Shown: piece by piece, positions 17,366 through 26,267 of the stretch
Layout of the letters: each line of letters opens with the position of its first letter
Position numbering within the stretch: the first letter of the stretch is position 1
Assembly (NCBI GenBank): GCA_964476185.1
Contig: CAYYZO010000016.1
Coordinates: forward strand, 1-56,856
Source of the DNA: DATNBU01 sp964476185
GTDB taxonomy: Bacteria; Desulfobacterota; Binatia; UBA1149; CAITLU01
Direction: 5' to 3'
Length of the DNA stretch: 56,856 nt
The notes under the pieces: generated by a model
The model's database searches: none
Seen by the model: only the letters and a program-made list of their open reading frames with translations
Told to the model about the DNA's origin: nothing
Translations under genes and position numbers: made by a program

Positions 17366-18156
17366 GACGGTTCGAGCCCGGCCGCGCGGACGAGCAGCGA
17401 CATCGACTCCCCGGCCGAACCGCGCAGGATCGCCGCGGCGGCGTGGTCCTTGGGAGTCGGCTCGTTGTTGACGATGACCAGCGGCACGCCCGCCTCGACC
17501 GCCGCGTCCGGCAGCGACGCCGCCGGATACACCACCAGCGACGAGCCGACCACGACGAACAGGTCGCACGCGACGGCGGCCTCGAACGCCTCGCGGGTCT
17601 CGCGTTCCGGCATCGCCTGCCCGAACGAGATCGTCGCGGGCTTGACCGGGCCTCCGCACGCGTCGCAATACGGGACGTCGATCTCGCCGCGCACCAGGCG
17701 GGCGTGGAGCTCGGCGCGGTCGTGCTCCGCTCCGCACCCAACGCAGCGCGCGCGCAGCGACGACCCGTGGATCTCGATCAGCTTCCCGGCCGAACTGCCG
17801 GCGCGCAGGTGGAGGCCGTCGATGTTCTGGGTGACGAGGCGGAGCAGCCTCCCGGACCGCTCGATCGCCGCGATCGCCCGATGCGCGGCGTTCGGCTCCG
17901 CGTCGCGCAGCACCGGATAGGCTTCCGTCGCGATCTTCCAGTAGTCGCGCCGGGTTTCCTCGTGGGCGCAGAACCGGTCGAACGTGAGCTTGGCCGGGTC
18001 GTAACGGGACCAGAGGCCGCCGGGAGAGCGGAAATCGGGAATGCCGGACTCGGTCGACACGCCGGCTCCGGTCAGGAACACGACCGAGCGCGCGCCGGAA
18101 AGCAACGCAGCGGCCCTCTCGAGATCGGCCGGATGGCTGGAGGACGCCGATCGCAC
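17362..18156 (-). CDS. NAD-dependent protein deacylase (sirtuin)
   Basis: A 264-residue SIR2 protein. It has the Rossmann motif GAGVSTESGIPDFRSPGG (about 30-47), TQNIDGLH, the catalytic His in EIHGSS near residue 130, a complete Cys4 zinc site (C-V-G-C and C-D-A-C), and GSSLVVYPAASLP with IVNNEPT for NAD binding. It removes acyl groups from lysines using NAD. It heads an overlapping operon with an aminotransferase and ThiD. The GTG at 18156 lies 8 nt beyond a TATAGC -10 box, so its mRNA is probably leaderless. Confidence 0.92.
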   Translation of the reverse strand: MRSASSSHPADLERAAALLSGARSVVFLTGAGVSTESGIPDFRSPGGLWSRYDPAKLTFDRFCAHEETRRDYWKIATEAYPVLRDAEPNAAHRAIAAIERSGRLLRLVTQNIDGLHLRAGSSAGKLIEIHGSSLRARCVGCGAEHDRAELHARLVRGEIDVPYCDACGGPVKPATISFGQAMPERETREAFEAAVACDLFVVVGSSLVVYPAASLPDAAVEAGVPLVIVNNEPTPKDHAAAAILRGSAGESMSLLVRAAGLEPS

Positions 18157-18164
18157 GAGGCGTG

Positions 18165-18193
18165 GCTATAACCGGCTCCCCATCCTCCCTCAA
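18165..18193 (-). promoter_or_regulatory. Promoter of the sirtuin operon
   Basis: Minus-strand TTGAGG (18193-18188), 17-bp spacer, TATAGC (18170-18165), then 8 nt to the GTG. The predicted transcript starts within 2-3 nt of the start codon. Confidence 0.6.
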
Positions 18194-18284
18194 ATCGCGC
18201 GAATCGCCGGGGTGGCGTGCATGTTGGGCGGGGTCGCGCTAAAGATCGTCCGGTCGGACCCGCTGCGGGCGACGGTAGCCGAGG

Positions 18285-21032
18285 GTGTTGCGCGTTCTGA
18301 AGTGGTTGGTCGCCTTGGCGTTCACCGTCGCTGTCGCCGTCGGCGCCGCCGTCGTGCTCGCGACCTACGACGAACTGACCGCGACCCTGCCCCCGATCGA
18401 CCGCCTGCTCGACTACGATCCTCCGGTCGCGACCCGCGTCTACGCGGACGACGGCACGTTGATCGAGGAGTTCTACCGCGAGCGCCGCTACCGCGTCCCG
18501 ATCGAGCACATCCCGCCGCTCGTCCGCAACGCGTTCCTGGCCGCCGAGGATTCCGACTTCTTCGCGCACCGCGGCGTGGACTTCGTCGGCATCCTTCGCG
18601 CCGCGCTCGCGAACTTCCAGGCCGGCTCGGTCGTGCAGGGCGCCAGCACGATCACGCAGCAGGTCGTGAAGGCCCTCCTCCTGACCCCGGAGCGAAGCTA
18701 CGAGCGCAAGCTCAAGGAGATCCTGCTCGCGCTCCGGCTCGAGCAGCAGCTGACGAAGGAGGAGATCCTCGAGCTCTACCTGAACCAGATCTACCTGGGG
18801 GACGGCAACCACGGTGTCGGCGCGGCCGCGCTCAACTATTTCGGCAAGTCCGTGCAGCAGCTGACGGCGGCCGAGGCCGCGATGCTCGCCGGGCTTCCCG
18901 CCGCGCCGAGCCGCTACTCGCCGAACCGGGCGCCGGAAGCCGCGCGGACGCGCCAGCTCTACGTGCTCCGGCGCATGCTCGAGGAGCGCTACCTCAGCGC
19001 GGGCGACTACCAGGCGGCGGTTCGCGAGAAGGTGCAAGTTCACGCGCGCCGGCAATCCGACCCGACGCGGACGGTCGTGCGCAACTACTACACCGAGGCC
19101 GTGCGGCTGCAGCTCGAGGACATGTTCGGCGCGGAGGCGCCGTACAACCAGGGCTATTCGGTCTACACCGCGATGCAGCCGCGCCTGCAGAAGCTCGCGC
19201 AGTCCGCGGTGCGCAACGGCATCGAGCGGATCGACAAGGCGCTCGGCTACCGCGGCCCGCTTCGCCGGCTCGACGCCGAGGAGCAGCGGCGCCGTTTCGT
19301 CGACGAATCCGGCAAGGGCCTCGGCGACGCGCCGCCCGACCCGGAACGACTCTACGAAGGCCTCGTCACCGGCGTCGCGCCCGGCAAGATCGACGTGGTC
19401 GTCGGCCCCTGGAAGCGCAGCGTCGACGTCTCGGGCCTCCGATGGCACTCGAGCGTGAAGACGCGCGGGTTCAGCGCCGGAGACGTCGTCGAGGTCCGGG
19501 TCCGGGAACCCGGCCGGTCGGGCATCGACGCTGCGGAAGTCGAGACCACCGACGAATCCGGCCGCGTCGCGCCGGCCAGGCTGTTCCTCGGCCAGACGCC
19601 GAAGATCGAGGCCGCGCTCGTCGCCATCGACATGACGGGCGGCGGGATCGCCGCGATGGTCGGCGGCTACGACTTCATGGCGACCCAGTTCAACCGGGCG
19701 ATCCAGGCCAAGCGCCAGCCAGGCTCGGCGTTCAAGCCGTTCGTCTACGCGGCCGCGCTCGACCACGGCTTCACGGCGGCGAGCATCCTGCAGGACACGC
19801 CCGTCGAGTACATGGACAACGGCAAGCCCTGGGTGCCGCGCAACTACTCGCGCGACTTCAAGGGCGCGATCCGCCTGCGCACGGCGCTCGAGCAGTCGCG
19901 CAACGTCGTGTCGGTCAAGCTGGTGGACAAGGTCGGCATCCGCACGGTCGTGGACTATCTCGGGCGTTTCCGCTTCGACACGAAGTTCGACCCGAATCTC
20001 TCGCTCGCGCTCGGCACCGCCGAACTGACGCTGCGCGACCTGACGGAGGCCTACACCGCGTTCGCCAACGGCGGCGTGAAGGTCGAGCCGGTCGTGATCC
20101 GGCGCATCGAGGACAAGGACGGCATCGCGTTCTTCGCGGACGAGCCGCGCCGGCGCGAGGTGCTCGCGCCGGAAACGGCCGCGATCATGACCTACATCCT
20201 CGAGGGCGTCGTCGAACGGGGCACGGCGACCAGCATCCAGGCGCTCGACCGGCCGGCGGCCGGCAAGACCGGCACCACCAACGAGCAGCGCGACGCCTGG
20301 TTCCTCGGCTACACGCCGACGCTCGCGGTCGGGGTCTGGGTCGGCTTCGACGACCCGACGCAGACGATGGGCAAGATGGGCACGGGCGGCAAGGTCGCGG
20401 CGCCGATCTGGCTCGACTTCATGAAGCCGGCGCTCGCCGGCGCGCCGGTGCGCGACTTCGAGATTCCCGAAGGCATCAACTGCGTGAACATCGACCCGTA
20501 CTCCGGCCGACGCGCGGGCGAGTGGACGCCGAAGCCGTTCCTCGAGTGCTTCAAGGCCGGCACCGAGCCGGCCGTCGCCGAGCCGGTGGTCGCCGACCCG
20601 AACGACGGCTACGCGCCGAACTACGGCGCGGCGGAGGATCTCTCCGGCGTCGACCCCGAGGCTCCGCCGGACGCGCCGCCCGGCGGCATGCCGGTCCCGC
20701 CGGTGCCCGGGTCGCCGTTCGACCCGCGCGCCTTGCCGCCTCCGACGGCGCCAACTCCCGGCGGCCCGGGCATGGGCGCCGCGGATCCCCGCTGGCCTTC
20801 CGGGCGCGACGTCGAGGAACGGATGCCCGATCGCTGGAACGCGCCGCCGCCGCGTTACCGCGCCGAAACCGTGCCGACGCCGAACGGCCCGCAGGTGCGA
20901 CTGTTCCCCGAAACCGGCGCGCCGCCCCCAGCCGCCACACCGCCGCCGACAGCGGGCCAACCGCCGCGAGACGACGAGCGGCTCTGGCCGTCTTCTTCGC
21001 CGCCGCCAACCGTCCAACATCCCGCGCGCTGA
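18285..21032 (+). CDS. Penicillin-binding protein 1A (bifunctional peptidoglycan synthase)
   Basis: A 915-residue class A PBP. One N-terminal transmembrane helix anchors it. The GT51 glycosyltransferase carries EDSDFFAHRGVD (catalytic Glu near residue 88), GASTITQQ and the helix before LNQIYLGDGNHGVGAAA. The transpeptidase carries SAFK (about 480), SRN (about 535) and KTGTTNEQRDAWFLGY (about 661). The last 150 residues are Pro/Gly-rich and disordered, a feature of some PBP1A proteins. It polymerises and cross-links peptidoglycan in the periplasm. The start is GTG at 18285, with TTG at 18288 as an adjacent alternative; it diverges from the sirtuin operon. Confidence 0.95.
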   Translation: MLRVLKWLVALAFTVAVAVGAAVVLATYDELTATLPPIDRLLDYDPPVATRVYADDGTLIEEFYRERRYRVPIEHIPPLVRNAFLAAEDSDFFAHRGVDFVGILRAALANFQAGSVVQGASTITQQVVKALLLTPERSYERKLKEILLALRLEQQLTKEEILELYLNQIYLGDGNHGVGAAALNYFGKSVQQLTAAEAAMLAGLPAAPSRYSPNRAPEAARTRQLYVLRRMLEERYLSAGDYQAAVREKVQVHARRQSDPTRTVVRNYYTEAVRLQLEDMFGAEAPYNQGYSVYTAMQPRLQKLAQSAVRNGIERIDKALGYRGPLRRLDAEEQRRRFVDESGKGLGDAPPDPERLYEGLVTGVAPGKIDVVVGPWKRSVDVSGLRWHSSVKTRGFSAGDVVEVRVREPGRSGIDAAEVETTDESGRVAPARLFLGQTPKIEAALVAIDMTGGGIAAMVGGYDFMATQFNRAIQAKRQPGSAFKPFVYAAALDHGFTAASILQDTPVEYMDNGKPWVPRNYSRDFKGAIRLRTALEQSRNVVSVKLVDKVGIRTVVDYLGRFRFDTKFDPNLSLALGTAELTLRDLTEAYTAFANGGVKVEPVVIRRIEDKDGIAFFADEPRRREVLAPETAAIMTYILEGVVERGTATSIQALDRPAAGKTGTTNEQRDAWFLGYTPTLAVGVWVGFDDPTQTMGKMGTGGKVAAPIWLDFMKPALAGAPVRDFEIPEGINCVNIDPYSGRRAGEWTPKPFLECFKAGTEPAVAEPVVADPNDGYAPNYGAAEDLSGVDPEAPPDAPPGGMPVPPVPGSPFDPRALPPPTAPTPGGPGMGAADPRWPSGRDVEERMPDRWNAPPPRYRAETVPTPNGPQVRLFPETGAPPPAATPPPTAGQPPRDDERLWPSSSPPPTVQHPAR

Positions 21033-21138
21033 ACCCTGGCGCCGGCGCCGGCCGTTCGCGGCGTCCCCACCGGCTACGCCGGTCGATCCATCGACGAGTC
21101 GCCGCGAGGCGCCGTGAGCGCGGCGACGAGGCGCGGCG

Positions 21139-22161
21139 TCAGAGTTCCTTCCACAGGGGCACCAGCGCCTCGCGACTGAGTCGCGACCACTTGGGGAGCT
21201 CCGCGTCCCCGGGATCGAACGAGCCGGGATCGCGCAGGTGCATGACACTCGTGGTGACCGAATCGGCGAGCGCCGTCAGGTCGTAGCCGCCTTCGAGCAG
21301 GAGCAGCAGGCGACCGGAGGCGCACTCGTCGGCGAGGTTCGACATCGCGTCCGTCATCGCCGCGAACGCCGCCGTCGGCAGGCGCACCGACGCGAGCGGG
21401 TCGCGCTCGTGGGCGTCGTAGCCCGCGGAAACCAGCACGAACTGCGGTTCGTAGGACCGCGCGATCGGAAGCACCACGTCGCGAAACGCCGCGAGGTAGT
21501 CGCCGGCGCCGCTGCCCGCCGGCATCGGCAGGTTCACGTTGTAGCCGGCGCCCGCGCCGCGGCCGATCTCGGCCGGCGAACCGGTGCCGGGATAGAAAGG
21601 ATACTGGTGGGTCGAGACGTACAGCACGTCGGTCGAGTCGTAGAACGAGTTCTGGGTGCCGTTGCCGTGGTGCACGTCCCAGTCGAGCACCAGCACGCGC
21701 GAAAGGTGGTGGCGCGCGACGAGGTGGCGCGCGACGACCGCGACATTGTTGAACAGGCAGAATCCCATCGGCCGGTCGCTCTCGGCGTGGTGGCCGGGCG
21801 GGCGAAGCGCCGCGAAGCCGTTGTCGAACTCGCCCGAGAGGATGGCCTCGGCGAGTTCGATCGCACCCCCGGCCGCCAGCCGCGCCGCCTCGAAAGACCC
21901 GGGAGACGCCGGCGTGTCGGCGTCGAACTGCGTGTGGGGATGGTGGGCGCTCTCGGCCACGCTCGCGACGTGGTGGTGGGAATGCACCCGTCGAAGCTCT
22001 TCCTCGGTCGCCGGCCGCGGCGCGACCCGCTCGAACCCGTCGAACGCCTCGCCCGCGAACAGGTCGCAGAGCACCTCCGCGCGTGCAGCGCATTCCGGGT
22101 GGTGAATTCCGGTGTCGTGGTCGAGGAATCGCCGGTCGGCGAGCAGGGCCGTTCGTCGCAT
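21139..22161 (-). CDS. Histone-deacetylase-family (AcuC/APAH-like) hydrolase
   Basis: A 340-residue zinc-dependent deacetylase fold protein. The conserved blocks are HPECAARA, RPPGHHAESDRPMGFCLFNN (tandem catalytic His, about residues 122-141), VLDWDVHHGNGTQ (zinc Asp and His, about 159-171), STHQYPFYPGTG, and GYDAHERDPL (second zinc Asp). Bacterial members deacetylate polyamines, acetyl-proteins or similar amides. It is transcribed away from tatA, and the ATG at 22161 lies 6 nt after a TACAAG sequence that could be a -10 box. With the sirtuin 3 kb away, the window encodes two mechanistically different deacylases. Confidence 0.9.
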   Translation of the reverse strand: MRRTALLADRRFLDHDTGIHHPECAARAEVLCDLFAGEAFDGFERVAPRPATEEELRRVHSHHHVASVAESAHHPHTQFDADTPASPGSFEAARLAAGGAIELAEAILSGEFDNGFAALRPPGHHAESDRPMGFCLFNNVAVVARHLVARHHLSRVLVLDWDVHHGNGTQNSFYDSTDVLYVSTHQYPFYPGTGSPAEIGRGAGAGYNVNLPMPAGSGAGDYLAAFRDVVLPIARSYEPQFVLVSAGYDAHERDPLASVRLPTAAFAAMTDAMSNLADECASGRLLLLLEGGYDLTALADSVTTSVMHLRDPGSFDPGDAELPKWSRLSREALVPLWKEL

Positions 22162-22219
22162 GCGACCCTTGTAGCCGGAACGGGACGACGCCGCAGCGCT
22201 CGCGGCGACCCGACGAGGG

Positions 22220-22248
22220 TTGACAGTCGGCCGGGGGACTCCTAGCGT
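22220..22248 (+). promoter_or_regulatory. Promoter of tatA
   Basis: TTGACA (22220-22225), a 17-bp spacer and TAGCGT (22243-22248). The ATG of tatA is 7 nt further on, exactly where transcription should begin, so a leaderless mRNA is expected. This is the best consensus match among the promoters seen. Confidence 0.65.
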
Positions 22249-22255
22249 CCGGACG

Positions 22256-22591
22256 ATGTTCGGCATCGGTCCCACCGAGCTCATCGTCATCCTGGTCATC
22301 GCGTTGCTGGTGCTCGGACCGAAGCGCCTGCCGGAGCTGGCCGCGGGCCTCGGCAAGGGCCTCGCGGAGTTCCGCCGGGCGACCGCCGACATCAACGCCG
22401 AGCTCGACCAGGCGCGCCGCTCCGTCGAGGAGCCCGCGCGAGAGGCCGCCCGAGCAGCCCAGCCCGACCGGCGCGTGTCGCGCACGACGAGGAGCGGGGC
22501 CGCCATGGAGGTCGAACCTCCCGCCGACCCGGACGAGAGCGACGACGCCGAGGAAGGCGACGACGCGCCGGCACCGAAGGCTTCGGCCTGA
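22256..22591 (+). CDS. Twin-arginine translocase TatA/TatB-type subunit
   Basis: A 111-residue protein with the family layout: MFGIGPTELIVILVIALLVLGP as the N-terminal membrane helix, the hinge PKRLPELA, an amphipathic helix (GLGKGLAEFRRATADIN), and an acidic disordered tail. TatA/TatB build the channel and receptor that export folded proteins with RR signal peptides. The protein shares features of both, so A versus B is not resolved. tatC follows after 10 nt. The ATG at 22256 is preferred over more upstream in-frame starts because the promoter lies immediately before it. Confidence 0.9.
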   Translation: MFGIGPTELIVILVIALLVLGPKRLPELAAGLGKGLAEFRRATADINAELDQARRSVEEPAREAARAAQPDRRVSRTTRSGAAMEVEPPADPDESDDAEEGDDAPAPKASA

Positions 22592-22601
22592 CCGGGCCCC
22601 C

Positions 22602-23384
22602 ATGGCCGACGTCGAGTTGCCCCTGACCGGCCACCTGGCCGAGTTGCGCAAGCGGCTCGCCCGCGCGCTGCTGGCGATCGCGGTGACGTTCGCCGCGGCC
22701 TATCCGAATTCCGCGTTGCTGTTCGAGTTCCTGCAGGCGCCGCTCGCGGACTCGGCGGCCGCCAACGGCCTCGAGTACCAGACCGTCGGGTTCCGCATCG
22801 GCGAGGCCTTCTTCACCAGGCTCGGCGTCTCGTTCATCGCCGCGGTGTTCCTGGCGCTGCCGGTGATCCTCTACCAGCTCTGGCGCTTCATCGTGCCCGG
22901 ACTCGAGGACAAGGAAGCGCGCTACGCGAAGTGGTTCGTGCTGTTCGGCACGCTGTTCTTCCTGGCCGGGGCGTCGTTCTGCTACGGGCTGGTGTTCCCG
23001 GTCGCGTTCCCGTTCTTCCTGCAGGAGTACGTGGACATCGGCATCGACCCGCTGCTGAGCATCAGCGACTACCTGTCGTTCACGTCGCGCATGATGCTGG
23101 CGTTCGGCATCACCTTCGAGATGCCGCTCGTGATCTTCTTCCTCGCCAGGCTCGGGTTCGTCACGTACCGGCAGCTCCTCCAGTACTCGCGCTACGCGGT
23201 GCTCGTGATCTTCATCGTCGCCGCCGTGCTGACGCCGACCCCCGACGCCGCCTCGCAGTTGCTGATGGCGGTGCCCCTGACCGCGCTGTACGCGCTCTCG
23301 ATCGTCGTGGCCTGGGGGTTCGGCCGCGAGCGCGACGCCAAGCCGGACGACGAAGCCGCCGGCGGCGCGGCGACCCGCGATTGA
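22602..23384 (+). CDS. tatC: Sec-independent protein translocase TatC
   Basis: A 260-residue six-helix membrane protein. The N-terminal HLAELRKRLARAL block (signal-peptide receptor surface), the first periplasmic loop, LWRFIVPGL after TM2, YGLVFPVAFPFF, the FGITFEMPLVIFFLARLG segment and VLTPTPDAASQLLMAVPL are all diagnostic. It binds twin-arginine signal peptides together with TatB. The charged C-terminal tail is short. It sits 10 nt after the TatA/B gene and converges on the DUF4911-like gene with only 16 bp between stops. Confidence 0.96.
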   Translation: MADVELPLTGHLAELRKRLARALLAIAVTFAAAYPNSALLFEFLQAPLADSAAANGLEYQTVGFRIGEAFFTRLGVSFIAAVFLALPVILYQLWRFIVPGLEDKEARYAKWFVLFGTLFFLAGASFCYGLVFPVAFPFFLQEYVDIGIDPLLSISDYLSFTSRMMLAFGITFEMPLVIFFLARLGFVTYRQLLQYSRYAVLVIFIVAAVLTPTPDAASQLLMAVPLTALYALSIVVAWGFGRERDAKPDDEAAGGAATRD

Positions 23385-23400
23385 AGCGTCGCGGGCCGGA

Positions 23401-23841
23401 TCAGGCGCCGGCCGCGAGCGGATCGTCGACGAGGTCGCGCCGCAGCGCCTCCCGCAGCTGCGGCGTCGTGCGCACCTGCTCGCCGCCGACCTCCGCGCAG
23501 AGCCTCGCCAGGCGCCTCGAGCACGTCTCGACGAAATCCGGCGCGGCGACCGCGACCACGAGGCAGCGCGTCGGCGCGCCCCGCCGGCGACGGCCCGGCG
23601 GCGGGGCGTCGCGCCCGTCGCGCCCGTCGCTCCAGAACCGCTCGACCGTGCGCGCGACCGCCACGTTCTCCCACGACTCGACGACGATCTGGAAGTACGC
23701 GGCCTCGCTGCGCGGGATCACCAGGAACAGCGTGTAGACGCCGAGCGCCTCGTCGAACTCGTTCGCGTCGACGACGATCGGCGCCGGATCGGGCGCGCCG
23801 GCGCCGCGAGGCCCCGGTTCAGTGGTACGCGAGCGTGGCAT
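23401..23841 (-). CDS. DUF4911-like small protein
   Basis: A 146-residue acidic-to-neutral protein. The central block IPRSEAAYFQIVVESWENVA followed by ARTVERFW, and later LVVAVAAPDFVETCSRRLARL, resembles the short DUF4911 domain found in deltaproteobacteria (strand, helix, strand, then a C-terminal helix); no function is known. The assignment is from memory of the pattern and is tentative. The ATG at 23841 makes it overlap the preceding zinc-ribbon gene by 23 bp; no later ATG or GTG would keep the domain intact. Confidence 0.55.
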   Translation of the reverse strand: MPRSRTTEPGPRGAGAPDPAPIVVDANEFDEALGVYTLFLVIPRSEAAYFQIVVESWENVAVARTVERFWSDGRDGRDAPPPGRRRRGAPTRCLVVAVAAPDFVETCSRRLARLCAEVGGEQVRTTPQLREALRRDLVDDPLAAGA

Positions 23842-24154
23842 CGAACCAGACCTCCGAACGTTCCTCGCAGCGACGGCACTCGACCCGGACGATACGAAGC
23901 CGTTGCTCGCCGCCGGAGGGTCGTGCCGCGAGGACGCTGCGCTCCCCGAGCGCCGAGAGCAGGCCGCCGCAGCGGCAGCGCCGCGCCGACAGGTGGGCGT
24001 CGATCTCGGCGAATCCCTCGATCCCGATCGCGCTGCCCCGGCTTCCTCCCGGCAGCGCAGCCAGCGCGCGGCGCCGGCGCGTCCTTCGCAAGACCCGCAG
24101 GCCGCTGGCCGCCAGCGCAGCGAGGAGCGCGGCCGCAAGCAGCAACCCGATCAA
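23819..24154 (-). CDS. Membrane-anchored zinc-ribbon protein, unknown
   Basis: A 111-residue protein. A single N-terminal hydrophobic helix (residues 2-18) is followed by a short Arg-rich stretch (LRRTRRRR) and a soluble domain with two Cys pairs, RCRCGG and ECRRC, about 35 residues apart, which looks like a zinc ribbon. I do not recognise a family. The start is TTG, overlapping the stop of the AsmA-like gene as TTGA (24154-24151), so it depends on that gene for translation. The second Cys pair is followed by the conserved-looking EVWFD. Confidence 0.6.
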   Translation of the reverse strand: MIGLLLAAALLAALAASGLRVLRRTRRRRALAALPGGSRGSAIGIEGFAEIDAHLSARRCRCGGLLSALGERSVLAARPSGGEQRLRIVRVECRRCEERSEVWFDATLAYH

Positions 24155-26100
24155 AGCAGGTTGGCCTCCTCGGGATCGCCGGGAATGACGGCGAGCCCCT
24201 CGGGGCCGACGTGGCGCACCCGGTGCACGCGCGTCGCTTCGACCGGCTCGCCGCGCTTCGCCTTCGCGATGGTGTCCGCGTAGCCGGGCGCGAGCTCCAG
24301 CACGAGCGCCGCCGGATCCCCGCGCACCACGACCGGCACGTACAGCGACGCGTTCTCGAAGCGCAGGGCCGCGAGCCACGGCGCAGCGGCGACCAGGCGA
24401 TCCACGACCGCCGCCGGCACCGACATCGTGCCCTCGAGCGAGAGTCCCGCGCTGCGCGAATAGCGGCCGTCGGCGTCGAGCTGGAACGCCTCGTCCTTCT
24501 GGCCGCCGCGCAGGTACAGACCGCCGATCTCATAGGACTCGCCGCTGCGCGCGAGCTCGAAGAACGTGCGGTCCACGCGCGTTCCCTCGCCGGTCCTCGG
24601 CTTGGGCAGCGCCGACGCCGCGTCCGCGAGGGAGAACGCCGGATCGACCGCCGCCAGCGCCTCCATCGTGCGCGCGAACAGGTCGACGCCGCCGATCCTC
24701 CCGCTCGTCAGCGACGCGTGCGCTCCCCAGACCGCTGCGCCCGCCTCGTCCCGCCCGATCGCGTACGAGGCCGCTGCGGAGCCCTCGGCGTCGAGCCCGA
24801 GCCACGGCGCGATGTTGTCGAGCATCGTCTTCGCGACGGCGTTGCGGACACGCCCGGTGAACGTGAATTTCGGATGCTCGGCCGGCAGGTACGAGGCCGA
24901 AGCGTCGTTCTCGCCTCCCCACAGCGGAGTGTTCGCGCTCGTCAGCGTCAGCTTGTCCTCCCACCACTTGACGCCGACCGGGAGCGCGCCGAGCGAGATG
25001 CCGCCGACGTGGACGCCGCCGCTGCGCACGCTGACCGCCGCGTCCGCGTTGATCTCGAGCAGGCCGCCCTTGAGCGACGGGCCGTCGACGCGGACGTTCC
25101 AGCCGCCGAGCGCCGGCAACTCGAGGCTCGCGGCGGTCGCCTCGTACCGCAGCATGCCCTTGCCGGGCTTGCCGGCGAACGAGAGCGTTCCGGACAGGAT
25201 CGCGTCCGGGCGCCAGGCTTCGGGCACGTTCCACTCGGTCGCGATCTTGCGTGCGTCGAGGTCCGAGAACGTCGAACGCAGGCTGAACTCTCCGTCGGGC
25301 TGCGGGTCGAACCAGCCGGTCACCGGAAGCACGTGGTTCAGCCAGGCGAGGCTCCCGTCCTTGACCCGCACCATCCGGTCGTCGAGCGAGAACTGTGTCT
25401 TCGCGACGAGCGGCGCCGTGCGGCCGAGCACCTGCCAGTCCGCCTTCGCCTCCACTTCCCCGCGCAGCGGAGTGGCCGGCGCGTCCTCGGTGGTCTGCTC
25501 GGCCACCACGCCGGAGGCCTTGCCGGCGAGATCGAGCCGGCCGTGGACGCTCGCGTCGAAGCGGTTCGGGAACGCCACGCGAAGCTCGTCGACGGGGATC
25601 GCCCCGGCGTGGAACACGGCCTCGACCTTGTCGCCTCCGGCCGGACCGGCGGCCCACTCGATCGTGCCGCTGGCCTCGAGCGTCGCGCCGGCCGCGAGCG
25701 GCGCCCCCGACAACTCGAACCGGCACGAGCGCCCGTCGGCGGACGGCGACAGCACGATGCGCGCGGCGCCGATCCGGACGAAGCCGTAGTCGGTCTGGAC
25801 GTCGAGCTCGATGCCGGAGGCTTCGTATTTCGGGGCGCCGGCGGAACCCACGTCCTTCAGCAGCGCGAAGGCCGGCTGCCCTTCCCTGCCGCCGACGCGG
25901 AACTTGCGCGAGAACCATTCGACGCGCGAGGGCGGCGCGGCCGAGCCGAGCATCGCCAGGTGCGCGGGGTCGACGACCTCGGTCGCGACCCCGGCCGCCT
26001 CCTTCGGCCGTTTCGCGCTCGACTCGGCCGGAAACAGCGGGAGCGAGCCGGCGAGGAGCACGGCGAGACAGGAAAGGAGCGCTGGACGCTTGGATTTCAC
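24151..26100 (-). CDS. AsmA-like exported protein
   Basis: A 649-residue protein with an N-terminal signal/anchor segment. The body alternates beta-strands with motifs of the AsmA/bridge-type lipid-transport family, including LSGTLSFAGKPGKGMLRYEA, GGLLEINADAAVSVRSGG, and a late LTSGRIGGVDLFARTMEAL block that corresponds to the AsmA C-terminal region. Such proteins are thought to help move phospholipids between membranes or affect outer-membrane assembly. The GTG at 26100 has an AGAGG ribosome-binding site 6 nt upstream. It leads an overlapping trio with a zinc-ribbon and a DUF4911-like gene. Confidence 0.7.
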   Translation of the reverse strand: MKSKRPALLSCLAVLLAGSLPLFPAESSAKRPKEAAGVATEVVDPAHLAMLGSAAPPSRVEWFSRKFRVGGREGQPAFALLKDVGSAGAPKYEASGIELDVQTDYGFVRIGAARIVLSPSADGRSCRFELSGAPLAAGATLEASGTIEWAAGPAGGDKVEAVFHAGAIPVDELRVAFPNRFDASVHGRLDLAGKASGVVAEQTTEDAPATPLRGEVEAKADWQVLGRTAPLVAKTQFSLDDRMVRVKDGSLAWLNHVLPVTGWFDPQPDGEFSLRSTFSDLDARKIATEWNVPEAWRPDAILSGTLSFAGKPGKGMLRYEATAASLELPALGGWNVRVDGPSLKGGLLEINADAAVSVRSGGVHVGGISLGALPVGVKWWEDKLTLTSANTPLWGGENDASASYLPAEHPKFTFTGRVRNAVAKTMLDNIAPWLGLDAEGSAAASYAIGRDEAGAAVWGAHASLTSGRIGGVDLFARTMEALAAVDPAFSLADAASALPKPRTGEGTRVDRTFFELARSGESYEIGGLYLRGGQKDEAFQLDADGRYSRSAGLSLEGTMSVPAAVVDRLVAAAPWLAALRFENASLYVPVVVRGDPAALVLELAPGYADTIAKAKRGEPVEATRVHRVRHVGPEGLAVIPGDPEEANLL

Positions 26101-26267
26101 CGAAAGCCTCTTCGAAGGGTGTGGTATCGGGGCGACGTTTTGACTGGCGCCGCCCTAGGGGCTAGCACGCCCGTTCGCCGCAAGGCCTCGCGCGGCCGGC
26201 AGCGGCCGGCCGCGGGCCCGTCGGGCAACGGTGGCGGATTCTACACCGCGTCGGTCAGGGAGCAACG

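Noticed and set aside
16206..18285. TPP riboswitch for thiD
   Set aside because: thiD starts inside the aminotransferase stop codon, and no THI-box sequence is seen upstream of the operon.
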